A stretch of DNA of 64,000 nucleotides, taken from contig NZ_BAGL01000055.1 of NCBI RefSeq assembly GCF_000308875.1, forward strand, positions 1-64,000. The letters run 5' to 3'. How positions within the stretch are numbered: the stretch's first letter is position 1; each line of letters begins with the position of its first letter. Below are positions 41,862-48,843 of this stretch, one piece after another. The DNA is from Nocardia transvalensis NBRC 15921 (lineage in GTDB: Bacteria; Actinomycetota; Actinomycetes; Mycobacteriales; Mycobacteriaceae). The position numbers and the translations under genes were made by a program. The notes below the pieces were generated by a model. The model searched no databases and was not told the DNA's origin. It saw only the letters and a program-made list of their open reading frames with translations.

Positions 41862-43205
41862 TCACGGGATCCGCGCCGGCGCCGGAGCCACCGCGAAATC
41901 GAGGCCGAAGTTGTTGAACGTCAACGGAAGTGGCGCGTCCGGCGCGGGTCGCGGATGGGAGTTCAGCCGGAACTCCATAGCGGTGACGAGGTGTGCGAGC
42001 AGTGTGCTGGTGGTGAAGAGGACGAGGTTGCGGCCGGGGCAACCGGCCGGTCCGTCGCCGAAGGGGACGAGTTGCGGATATTTCTCGGCGGTGCCGTCCA
42101 GCCAGATGTCGGGCGTGAAAGCGTCGGCGAAGGGAAGGTCCGGGTCGCGGTGAAACGCGGGGACGGCGATCAACAATGCCGCGCCGCCGTCGATCGTGAA
42201 CCTGCTGCCCTCGTCACCCCAGGTGGTCGGTTCGGTGGTGTCACGCAGGATGGCGGGAGTCGTCGGCCACAGCCGCACCGATTCGAGAACGCATGCGCGC
42301 AGGTAGTTCCGTAGGCCCGGGACGTCCGGGTCCGCGGCGTCGGCGACCGCGCGGGCATGGTGTTCGGGGTGGGTGGCCAGCACGGCGAGGGCCCTGCTCA
42401 CGGCGATTCCGGCGGCGTCGAACGCGAATAGCCAGTGCGGTATCTGGCCGACCGGGTCGACGCCGCCCGGGGCGGGTGTCCGCGCCAGGGCCCCGGCGAG
42501 GCTGTCGGGTTCCGCGATCTCGACGTACCGGTACAGACGGCTGAAGAACCGCTCCCGCAGCCTGGCCCGGGGCGGGGCGAGGAACGACCAGTTCGCTGCC
42601 GAACGCAACCGCCACAGGTCGTCGGTGACCGCGTCGTCGTCACGTGCCTGGACGCCGAGGACGAGTCTCCGCACCAGCCGCCACCAGGCGACGGTGAATT
42701 CTGCGGCGTCGACGTGCCCCCGGCGCAGCGCCGATTCGGCCATGCCCTGGGCCTCGTCACCGATGATCCTGGTGAACGGTTCCGCCAGGCGGTGCAGCGC
42801 GGAACTCGTGTCCAGGACGGTCTCGTTGGCCGCGCGCCGCTGATCGCGGATCGGCTCGTCCGAGATGAGGACGCCGTGGGGCTGGAACTGCCGCAGCGCC
42901 GCGAACTTCTCCCGGTTCGCCGGATGGAACGGCTCCGGCGCATCGCGCAGGACCGTTCCGACGTCCGCCGGGTCGAGAAGTACGACGACTCGGCGTCCGG
43001 GTAGCACCAGTTCGATCGGGCCGCGACCGTATTCACGGCGCAGCTGCCGCATTCGTGTAACCGCGCGGCGGTCGGCTTGCAGTCGCTCGAGCAGACCCAT
43101 CGTGCGGCGTCGGCGAGCGATCACTCCCGACGTGACCGCGGCGAGGCCGAGATCGGCCAGTATCGCCGCCGCCCGAACGCCGAATACCTTGTGGCCCTGT
43201 GTCAT
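41862..43205 (-). CDS. Cytochrome P450
   Basis: A 447-residue haem protein. The haem loop is FGDGPAGCPGRNL with the thiolate Cys near residue 389; the K-helix ExxR is LESVRLWP. The I-helix reads FDAAGIAVSRAL, so the usual oxygen-activating Thr is replaced (Val in the AGxxT position). That suggests an altered oxygen-activation or peroxide-using enzyme. The N-terminus has a hydrophobic stretch. Its start overlaps the dead alcohol dehydrogenase remnant by 4 bases, so it was once the second gene of that operon. Substrate unknown. Confidence 0.88.
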   Translation of the reverse strand: MTQGHKVFGVRAAAILADLGLAAVTSGVIARRRRTMGLLERLQADRRAVTRMRQLRREYGRGPIELVLPGRRVVVLLDPADVGTVLRDAPEPFHPANREKFAALRQFQPHGVLISDEPIRDQRRAANETVLDTSSALHRLAEPFTRIIGDEAQGMAESALRRGHVDAAEFTVAWWRLVRRLVLGVQARDDDAVTDDLWRLRSAANWSFLAPPRARLRERFFSRLYRYVEIAEPDSLAGALARTPAPGGVDPVGQIPHWLFAFDAAGIAVSRALAVLATHPEHHARAVADAADPDVPGLRNYLRACVLESVRLWPTTPAILRDTTEPTTWGDEGSRFTIDGGAALLIAVPAFHRDPDLPFADAFTPDIWLDGTAEKYPQLVPFGDGPAGCPGRNLVLFTTSTLLAHLVTAMEFRLNSHPRPAPDAPLPLTFNNFGLDFAVAPAPARIP

Positions 43206-43339
43206 AGCGCACCTCGCATCCAGTAGTCAGCACAGCTGATCCGGAACGGCACGATCGCGTCGGCAGTCTCCTCGAGACGCGGATCAGCGACGTCGTCCAC
43301 AGTCGCCTTCCGCGGTCCCTGCCAGGTCACAGCTCTCAT
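43202..43339 (-). pseudogene. Zinc alcohol dehydrogenase N-terminal remnant
   Basis: The 45-residue frame starts MRAVTWQGPRKATVDDVAD, the typical start of glutathione-dependent formaldehyde-dehydrogenase-like enzymes, and continues to about residue 35 before losing similarity. More than 300 residues with both zinc sites are gone. A good GAGGAG ribosome site and a perfect stress-sigma promoter survive upstream. The remnant now probably serves as a leader for the P450 gene, with a 4-base overlap. Confidence 0.75.
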
Positions 43340-43377
43340 CGGGCACTCCTCGAACGGGGAATCGGGTTCTCCACGCC

Positions 43378-43402
43378 CTACCCGGGCCCGGCCCGATGAA
43401 AC
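43378..43402 (-). promoter_or_regulatory. SigF/SigB-type promoter of the dehydrogenase remnant and P450
   Basis: On the minus strand GTTT (43402-43399), exactly 15 bases, GGGTAG (43383-43378), about 38 bases before the remnant's ATG. It is a perfect match to the pattern. Confidence 0.65.
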
Positions 43403-43545
43403 GATGCGGTACGGCGTACCCCAGTCCGGCTCGTTGTCGGCTACCGGTGCGCCACGACACCCATCCGGGTCGGAGTAATCCGCGAAAACCGGCCGGTACG
43501 ACCGTAATTCGGGATCGATCCCGGATGAATAGCGCCCGATACGTG

Positions 43546-43551
43546 GGGTAG
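43546..43551 (+). promoter_or_regulatory. GGGTAG element before the KGG gene
   Basis: GGGTAG is a perfect -10 of the same type, about 80 bases before the KGG start; the expected -35 position reads GAAT, a weak match. It lies in the 293-base gap 43340-43632, which has stress-type promoter elements on both strands. Confidence 0.35.
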
Positions 43552-43632
43552 GCGGCGGATGTGGCAAACATGCCACACGACGTGGCGACGACGCCACGAG
43601 AGAAGTCAGCTGATCGTGAAGGAGGTCGAGCA

Positions 43633-43833
43633 ATGGCGGATCAGAACAACCCGGGTCAGTTCGGAAACCGTTCGGACACCGAGGAGCAGGCCCGTCGTGG
43701 CGGCGAGCAGAGCACCGGAAGCTTCGGTGAGCGCAATGCCGCCGATCCCCACGAGGCCGGCCGCAAGGGCGCCGAAGCGCAGCCCGAAGAGGCCAAGTCG
43801 AAGGGCGGGCAGCACAGCCACGGCGGCCGCTGA
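43633..43833 (+). CDS. KGG-type hydrophilic stress protein
   Basis: A 66-residue, highly hydrophilic protein with an internal repeat of the stress_B/KGG type: QFGNRSDTEEQARRGGEQST and SFGERNAADPHEAGRKGAEA. It ends in KSKGGQHSHGGR. Such proteins resemble E. coli YciG and are induced in general stress or sporulation. GAAGGAGG lies before the ATG at 43633. A strong hairpin terminator follows. Confidence 0.8.
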   Translation: MADQNNPGQFGNRSDTEEQARRGGEQSTGSFGERNAADPHEAGRKGAEAQPEEAKSKGGQHSHGGR

Positions 43834-43858
43834 CGCCACAGCGCGACCATCGTGCGAG

Positions 43859-43888
43859 CGGGCCCGGCAGCGAACGCTGCCGGGCCCG
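43859..43888 (+). terminator. Strong hairpin terminator after the KGG gene
   Basis: Perfect 14-base arms (43859-43872 and 43875-43888) around a 2-base centre, 26 bases after the stop codon. All-GC stem without a T-run. Confidence 0.75.
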
Positions 43889-43977
43889 TCTCGGACGTCG
43901 CCGCACGGCCCGGCCTCGCCGGTGACAGGATCACGCCGCCCGCGCATACCGCGCGCCGGGCCGGGTAGGCGCCCGGT

Positions 43978-44937
43978 ATGGCCAGCATCGGATACTTCCT
44001 CGCAAGCGAACAGTTCGGTCCGAAGCAGCTAGTCGACCAGGCCCGGCGTGCCGAACAGGCCGGTTTCGAGCGGCTGTGGATTTCCGACCACTTCCATCCC
44101 TGGAACGACGCGCAGGGGCACAGTCCCTTCGTCTGGGGCACGATCGGCGCGCTGTCGGAAGCCACCGAGCTGCCGGTGACGACGGCGGTGACCTGCCCCA
44201 CCGTACGCATCCACCCGGCGATCGTCGCCCAGGCCGCCGCCACGGCCGCGGTCCAGCTCGACGGCCGCTTCGTGCTCGGCGTCGGCTCCGGTGAGGCCCT
44301 CAACGAGCACATTCTCGGCGACCCGTGGCCCGAGCCCGGCGTGCGCCTGGACATGCTCGAGGAGGCGGTCCACCTCATCCGGCGGCTGCACCGGGGCGAG
44401 ACGATCAGCCACCGCGGCACGCACTTTCGCGTGCAGGAGGCCCGGATCTACACGCTGCCCGAGCGGCCCGTGCCCATCTACGTCTCCGGATTCGGCCCGC
44501 AGGCAACGGAATTGGCGGCGCGCATCGGCGACGGCTACTGCACCGCCCTGCCCGACGCCGATCTGGTGCACACCTTCCGATCCGCGGGCGGCGGCGACAA
44601 GCCCGTGCAAGCGGGCACGAAGGTGAGCTGGGACCGCGACGAACGGGCGGGCCTCGAGGTCGCCCACCGGCTGTGGGCCAACGAGCTGCTGCCCGGCCAG
44701 CTGGGCCAGACCCTCCCCCGCCCTGCGGATTTCGGCGCCGCGATGAGCCTGGTCGACGAGCGGGCCACGGCGGAGCAATTCGCGAGCGGCCCGGACCCGG
44801 ATCGGCATATCCGACAGCTACGCGCCTATCTCGACGCCGGCGTCGACGAACTCTACGTCCAGCAGATCGGCCCCGACCTGGACGGCTTCTTCGCCGCCTA
44901 CGAGAAGGAGATCCTGCCCGCGGTGCGTGCGGCATGA
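43978..44937 (+). CDS. F420-type LLM class oxidoreductase (TIGR03557-like)
   Basis: A 319-residue TIM-barrel protein of the luciferase-like group that uses F420. Its features include LWISDHFHPWNDAQGHSPF, TTAVTCPTVRIHP, and FVLGVGSGEALNEH, which are close to F420-dependent glucose-6-phosphate dehydrogenase relatives. It would transfer hydride between F420 and an unknown substrate. A GGGTAG element lies 9 bases before the ATG (43963-43968) but its -35 is weak (GCAT). The stop overlaps the next start by 4 bases. Confidence 0.9.
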   Translation: MASIGYFLASEQFGPKQLVDQARRAEQAGFERLWISDHFHPWNDAQGHSPFVWGTIGALSEATELPVTTAVTCPTVRIHPAIVAQAAATAAVQLDGRFVLGVGSGEALNEHILGDPWPEPGVRLDMLEEAVHLIRRLHRGETISHRGTHFRVQEARIYTLPERPVPIYVSGFGPQATELAARIGDGYCTALPDADLVHTFRSAGGGDKPVQAGTKVSWDRDERAGLEVAHRLWANELLPGQLGQTLPRPADFGAAMSLVDERATAEQFASGPDPDRHIRQLRAYLDAGVDELYVQQIGPDLDGFFAAYEKEILPAVRAA

Positions 44938-46058
44938 CCGCCGCGGCCCCCGGTATCGATGACGCGGTCGTGGTGAGCGTATTCCGTTTTCCCACACCGG
45001 GTCCCGAAGCCGACGGCACCCTGGAGTGGAACGCCACGACGGCGGTGGCGGTCGAGCTGACCGCCGGTGGCGAGCGCGGATTCGGCTGGACCTACAGCAG
45101 TCCGGCCGCGGGCACGGTCATCGATCACGACCTCGCGCCGCTGCTGCGCGGACGCTCGCCGCTCGATATCACGGGATGCCGCATCGCATTGCAGCGCGCG
45201 TGCCGCAGTATCGGCACCACCTCGGTGGTGGCGCACGCGCTGAGCGCTGTCGACATCGCACTGTGGGACCTGAAAGCGCGGCTGCTGGGGACGCCGCTGT
45301 CGGCGCTGTTCGGCACCGCACGGGACGCCACACCGGTCTACGGCTCCGGCGGTTTCACCAATCTGCCCGACAGTGAACTCACCACGCAGATCTCGCAGTG
45401 GCTTGCCGCGGGCTGCTCGGCGGTGAAGATCAAGATCGGGCAGGATCGGGGCGGCGCGATCGAGCGCGATCTCGAACGCCTCACCCTCGCAGCCGAACTC
45501 ACCGAGGGCCGATGCGCGCTGATGGCCGACGCCAACGGCGCCTACACCGTCGGCCGGGCCCGCCGGGTCGGCCGCGAACTCGACCGCCGCGGCGTGGTCT
45601 GGTTCGAGGAACCGGTCACCAGCGACGATCCGCACGGTCTGGAACGCGTCCGCGCGTCGGTGCGCTGCGACGTCACCGCCGGCGAATACATCTGCGGCCC
45701 TTACGACGCGGCGGCGCTGATCGACGTGGTGGACTGCCTGCAACTGGATGTGACCCGCTGCGGCGGCTACAGCGGATTCCTCGACTGCGCCGCGCTGGCC
45801 GCCGCGCACGGCCGCGACGTCTCCGCCCACTGCGCCCCCGCCCTGCACGCCCCCGTCACCGCCGCGGTGCCGAACCTGCGGAATCTGGAGTGGTTCATCG
45901 ATCACGCCCGCCTCGAACCGCTGCTCGTCGACGGCGCACCCGAGGTCGCCGGCGGCCTGCTGCCACCGCACCGCCCGGACACCGACTGCGGTCACGGCAT
46001 GCGATTGTCGGAATCGGCCGAGCCGTACCGGACGTGCCCGCCAACCGTTGCGCGGTAA
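44934..46058 (+). CDS. Enolase-superfamily (mandelate racemase/muconate cycloisomerase type) enzyme
   Basis: A 374-residue enzyme with an N-terminal capping domain and a metal-binding barrel. The base is in VKIKIG (KxK). The metal ligands are D in MADANGAY, E in WFEEPVTSDD and E in TAGEYICG; a general acid/base His is in AHCAPALHAP. It abstracts a proton alpha to a carboxylate; substrate unknown. The ATGA overlap with the LLM gene makes the two an operon, so they may act in one F420-linked sugar-acid route. Confidence 0.9.
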   Translation: MTAAAPGIDDAVVVSVFRFPTPGPEADGTLEWNATTAVAVELTAGGERGFGWTYSSPAAGTVIDHDLAPLLRGRSPLDITGCRIALQRACRSIGTTSVVAHALSAVDIALWDLKARLLGTPLSALFGTARDATPVYGSGGFTNLPDSELTTQISQWLAAGCSAVKIKIGQDRGGAIERDLERLTLAAELTEGRCALMADANGAYTVGRARRVGRELDRRGVVWFEEPVTSDDPHGLERVRASVRCDVTAGEYICGPYDAAALIDVVDCLQLDVTRCGGYSGFLDCAALAAAHGRDVSAHCAPALHAPVTAAVPNLRNLEWFIDHARLEPLLVDGAPEVAGGLLPPHRPDTDCGHGMRLSESAEPYRTCPPTVAR

Positions 46059-46139
46059 CGGTTCACAACTTCCGCCCAGCGCGTGCCTCGAGCCTGGTCT
46101 TCGTGGTAGGGCTCCGGTGCTGTCCTGGCTCCCGACCAC

Positions 46140-46164
46140 GTTTTCCGCGCGGCTCGGCGGGTAG
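46140..46164 (+). promoter_or_regulatory. SigF/SigB-type promoter of the CinA gene
   Basis: GTTT (46140-46143), exactly 15 bases, GGGTAG (46159-46164), 9 bases before the ATG. Perfect match; the short leader resembles that of the HDO cassette. Confidence 0.7.
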
Positions 46165-46173
46165 CGTGCCGAT

Positions 46174-46659
46174 ATGGCGGACGACAAGCGATCACGAGAC
46201 TCCGAACTGGCCGAGGCGATCGGCGCGTCCGGGTGGACCGTCGCGGTCGCCGAATCCCTGACCTCGGGAAAGATCGCGGCAACCCTCGGTGCGGCCCCGG
46301 CGGCCGGCGAATGGTTCCGCGGCGGCGTCGTGGCCTACGCGACCGAAGTGAAACGCCGGGTGCTGGGCATGCCGGACTGCTCCCCCGTCTGCGCCGAAGC
46401 GGCCCGGGCCATGGCGGCGGGCGTGCGGTCGATGATGCGCGCGGATATCGCCGTCGCGGTCACCGGCGTCGGCGGCCCCGACAGCCAGGACGGCGCGAAA
46501 CCCGGCTCCGTCTGGCTCGCTATCGCCACACCCGACGGCACCCGAGCGGTCTACGAGGAATTCGCCGGCGAACCGGTCGACGTGGTCCACCGAACCGTGC
46601 GGCGCGCCCTCGAGCTGTTGCACCACGACGTGACGCACAGCCCACCCACGTCGGGGTAG
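46174..46659 (+). CDS. CinA family nicotinamide-nucleotide amidohydrolase (PncC-like)
   Basis: A 161-residue stand-alone CinA C-terminal domain. Signatures are VAVAESLTSGKIAATLG, GGVVAYATEVKRRVLG and VAVTGVGGPDSQDGAKPGS. PncC converts nicotinamide mononucleotide to nicotinate mononucleotide and ammonia in NAD recycling. The long, MoaB-like N-terminal domain of CinA proper is absent. It has its own stress-type promoter and converges on the second CDGSH gene, 92 bases away. Confidence 0.9.
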   Translation: MADDKRSRDSELAEAIGASGWTVAVAESLTSGKIAATLGAAPAAGEWFRGGVVAYATEVKRRVLGMPDCSPVCAEAARAMAAGVRSMMRADIAVAVTGVGGPDSQDGAKPGSVWLAIATPDGTRAVYEEFAGEPVDVVHRTVRRALELLHHDVTHSPPTSG

Positions 46660-46751
46660 CCGTGAACGCCCCAGTAGGACAATGCCTTCGGCGGGCCGCA
46701 CGGCGACAGAGCAGAGGTTCGGACTCGAGCACTGTGCCGACGACTCCGGCG

Positions 46752-46961
46752 TCAGGGGCTCTGGCGGCGTTGTTTGCGGTGGCTGGTGTCGCACAGCGGG
46801 TAGGTTTTCGAGCGGCGGCACAGGCAGAGGGCGACGACGACGCGGTCGCAGTGGATGGTCCGCCCGTCCGGAGTGAGCAGGTCGACCGGGCCGTCGATGA
46901 GGGCGGGGCCCTCGCTGGTGATTCTGACCCGGCGCGGGTGACTAGACGGGTTTGTCGGCAC
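46752..46961 (-). CDS. CDGSH iron-sulfur protein, cassette copy 2
   Basis: A 69-residue protein with a GTG start inside the end of the methyltransferase gene (20-base overlap). The cluster ligands are C46, C48, C57 and H61 in LCLCRRSKTYPLCDTSH. It has 49 of 69 residues in common with copy 1, with both the cluster site and the front segment (GPALIDGPVDL) kept. The same electron-transfer role is likely. Confidence 0.88.
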   Translation of the reverse strand: MPTNPSSHPRRVRITSEGPALIDGPVDLLTPDGRTIHCDRVVVALCLCRRSKTYPLCDTSHRKQRRQSP

Positions 46962-47595
46962 GGATCACCACCAGATCCTCTCGATTCTGGCCGGGCTCGA
47001 TCAGTCCGGCCGTGACCAGCCACGGGGCCAGCTCACGCATGACGGGACCGAACGGCACCGGCGCGCGTGTCACGACAGTGGCCTCGAGCGCGCCGTCCCG
47101 AAGCTGAGCCAGCGTCGTATCCGGATCGCACAGGCCCGAATGCACGATCAACGCGGAGCCACCGGGTGCGAGCAGGTGTGGCAGCATCGCACACAACCGA
47201 TCCAGCACCGCCCGGCCCCGGTCGCCCGCATGCCAGGAGCGTGCCGTTCCGCGGCCGGATGCCGTGCGCGGTGCGGGCACGTAGGGCGGGTTGGCCAGGA
47301 CGAGGTCGAAGCGTTCGCCGGTGAGCCGAGCCTCGAAGTCACCGCGGACGGCGCGGACCGGCACACCGTGCAACCGGCAGTTCACTCGGGTGGTGACGAC
47401 GGCGCGCCGGGAGATGTCGACGGCGGTGACCGAACGAGCGCCGTACCGGGCCGCGGCGACGGCGAGCGCCCCGGTACCGGTACCGATGTCGAGGGCACGG
47501 CCGCCGGGCGGGATCCCGGACTGTGACAGCGCCTGGATCAGCAGCCACGTATCGTGCTGGGGGCGATAGACACCCGGGATCCGCACGAGCGTCAT
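46942..47595 (-). CDS. NPPY methyltransferase (HemK2/MTQ2-like), cassette copy 2
   Basis: A 217-residue SAM methyltransferase with DIGTGTGALAVAAARYG, TAVDISRRA and the catalytic VLANPPYVPAP. The C-terminal half (LIVHSGLCDPDTTLAQLRDG) follows copy 1 (LIVHSGMCGPDRTLHQLRDG). I choose the ATG at 47595 so that the protein begins like copy 1 (PGVYRPQ); an in-frame ATG at 47631 would overlap the HDO gene. Like copy 1, it lies right after an HDO gene. Confidence 0.87.
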   Translation of the reverse strand: MTLVRIPGVYRPQHDTWLLIQALSQSGIPPGGRALDIGTGTGALAVAAARYGARSVTAVDISRRAVVTTRVNCRLHGVPVRAVRGDFEARLTGERFDLVLANPPYVPAPRTASGRGTARSWHAGDRGRAVLDRLCAMLPHLLAPGGSALIVHSGLCDPDTTLAQLRDGALEATVVTRAPVPFGPVMRELAPWLVTAGLIEPGQNREDLVVIRADKPV

Positions 47596-47623
47596 CCGCT
47601 CGCGCTCCCCCGTCCAGGTCGCC

Positions 47624-48637
47624 CTAGACATCGACGTCCTCGGATCGCCCGGCCGTCCGCAGCGAGGTGCGACCGGATCGCCAGGCGCGCAGGACATGAT
47701 CGCCGAAGCGGCCCTCCAGCAGATTGGTGACCTGGATTCCGAGGACCACCGACTTGGTCAGGTCCGGCTCGTGCGCGAGCAGATCGCCGATCACCTCCGT
47801 GCGCATCAGCTGTTCGTGTACCGCGTCGGCCTCGACGTGCTCTCGGTAGAACCGGACGCAGGCCGGATCCGCGGCGAGCCGCTCCAGTGCCTCGACCATC
47901 CGCGCCGACGCCGGCGAGGAGCTGATCTCGACGGCCGCGAAGTGGCCCACCAGCGCACCGCGCAGCCTTCGATGCAGGCCGAACAGCGACATCATGTTGA
48001 CCAGCGTCAGCATCGGCTCGGGGACCACGTCGAGGTAGTGCAGATATTCGGCGTCGAGACCGGCGCCGGCCAGAAGTTCGGCATACAACCGGGCGTGCAC
48101 GCGTTCCCCGCGCCCACCGCCGAACTCGTCGAATTCCACCGCGACCAACGAGGCTTTGGCCTGCCCCCGCAGCCGCGGAATCACCCAGGCGTAGGGGTCG
48201 GCTTCCTTGTGGTGATAGATCGACCGATGCACGAAGTACTCCCGCATCTGCCACCAGCGTCCCGAGTCCCGGAGAAACCCGGCCGGGCCGGTCGATTCCG
48301 TCGGTGTCACCAGCAGATCGCCGAGTTCGGATTCCAGATCGCCGCCGCCGCGGACGTCCGCGCGCAACGCCTCCAGAAATGCCGTTTCCAGCGTGGCCCG
48401 CAGGGCCAGCAGGCCGGGATCCCATTCCCACCCCGGATCCACCTCGGCGAATCCCTGATAGTGCAGCTCATAGCAGGTGTGCAGGGCCAGCTGCAGATCC
48501 TCACCGTACGGATCGAGATCGCGCGGCTTCGGCATCGGTGTGCCGGGCACCGCTCGCAACACCTCTGCTACCGCCTCGGACAGTGTGCCGCGTGCTCGCG
48601 GCAGGGGGCGAGGCCGGATGTCCGTAGTGACCGTCAT
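47624..48637 (-). CDS. Haem-oxygenase-like diiron oxidase family protein, cassette copy 2
   Basis: A 337-residue helical protein collinear with copy 1. It keeps REYFVHRSIYH, VEFDEFGGGRG, the SLFGLHRRLRGALVGHFAAVE helix and EHVEADAVHEQ, so all candidate metal residues of copy 1 are present. Its upstream region lacks the GGGTAG promoter of copy 1 and instead has a small inverted repeat, so the two copies are probably switched on differently. Substrate unknown. Confidence 0.85.
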   Translation of the reverse strand: MTVTTDIRPRPLPRARGTLSEAVAEVLRAVPGTPMPKPRDLDPYGEDLQLALHTCYELHYQGFAEVDPGWEWDPGLLALRATLETAFLEALRADVRGGGDLESELGDLLVTPTESTGPAGFLRDSGRWWQMREYFVHRSIYHHKEADPYAWVIPRLRGQAKASLVAVEFDEFGGGRGERVHARLYAELLAGAGLDAEYLHYLDVVPEPMLTLVNMMSLFGLHRRLRGALVGHFAAVEISSSPASARMVEALERLAADPACVRFYREHVEADAVHEQLMRTEVIGDLLAHEPDLTKSVVLGIQVTNLLEGRFGDHVLRAWRSGRTSLRTAGRSEDVDV

Positions 48638-48654
48638 ATCTGCTCATACTCCCG

Positions 48655-48669
48655 TGTAGGCGACCTACA
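48655..48669. promoter_or_regulatory. Inverted repeat upstream of cassette copy 2
   Basis: TGTAGG-CGA-CCTACA has perfect 6-base arms, 18 bases upstream of the HDO start in the 206-base divergent gap shared with the NRPS. It is a possible operator for either gene. Confidence 0.45.
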
Positions 48670-48843
48670 GGCGTGATATCCAGCTTTTTCGCTTTCACGC
48701 GGCCCGGCGCCGGAGCAGTCCGTGACGCGCGACGGAGCCGTCTCGCCGTGCCCCGCGGCCACAACCGGCCTACCGGCTGTCCGATGCCGTAGGTTTGCCA
48801 CAAATACTTCAGCTGGTCCGAATTCTCGGGAGGCGTGGTGACG

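Noticed and set aside
48655..48669. A GGGTAG stress-type promoter for cassette copy 2
   Set aside because: The upstream DNA has GGGAGT but no GGGTA and no GTTT at the right distance; only the inverted repeat is supported.
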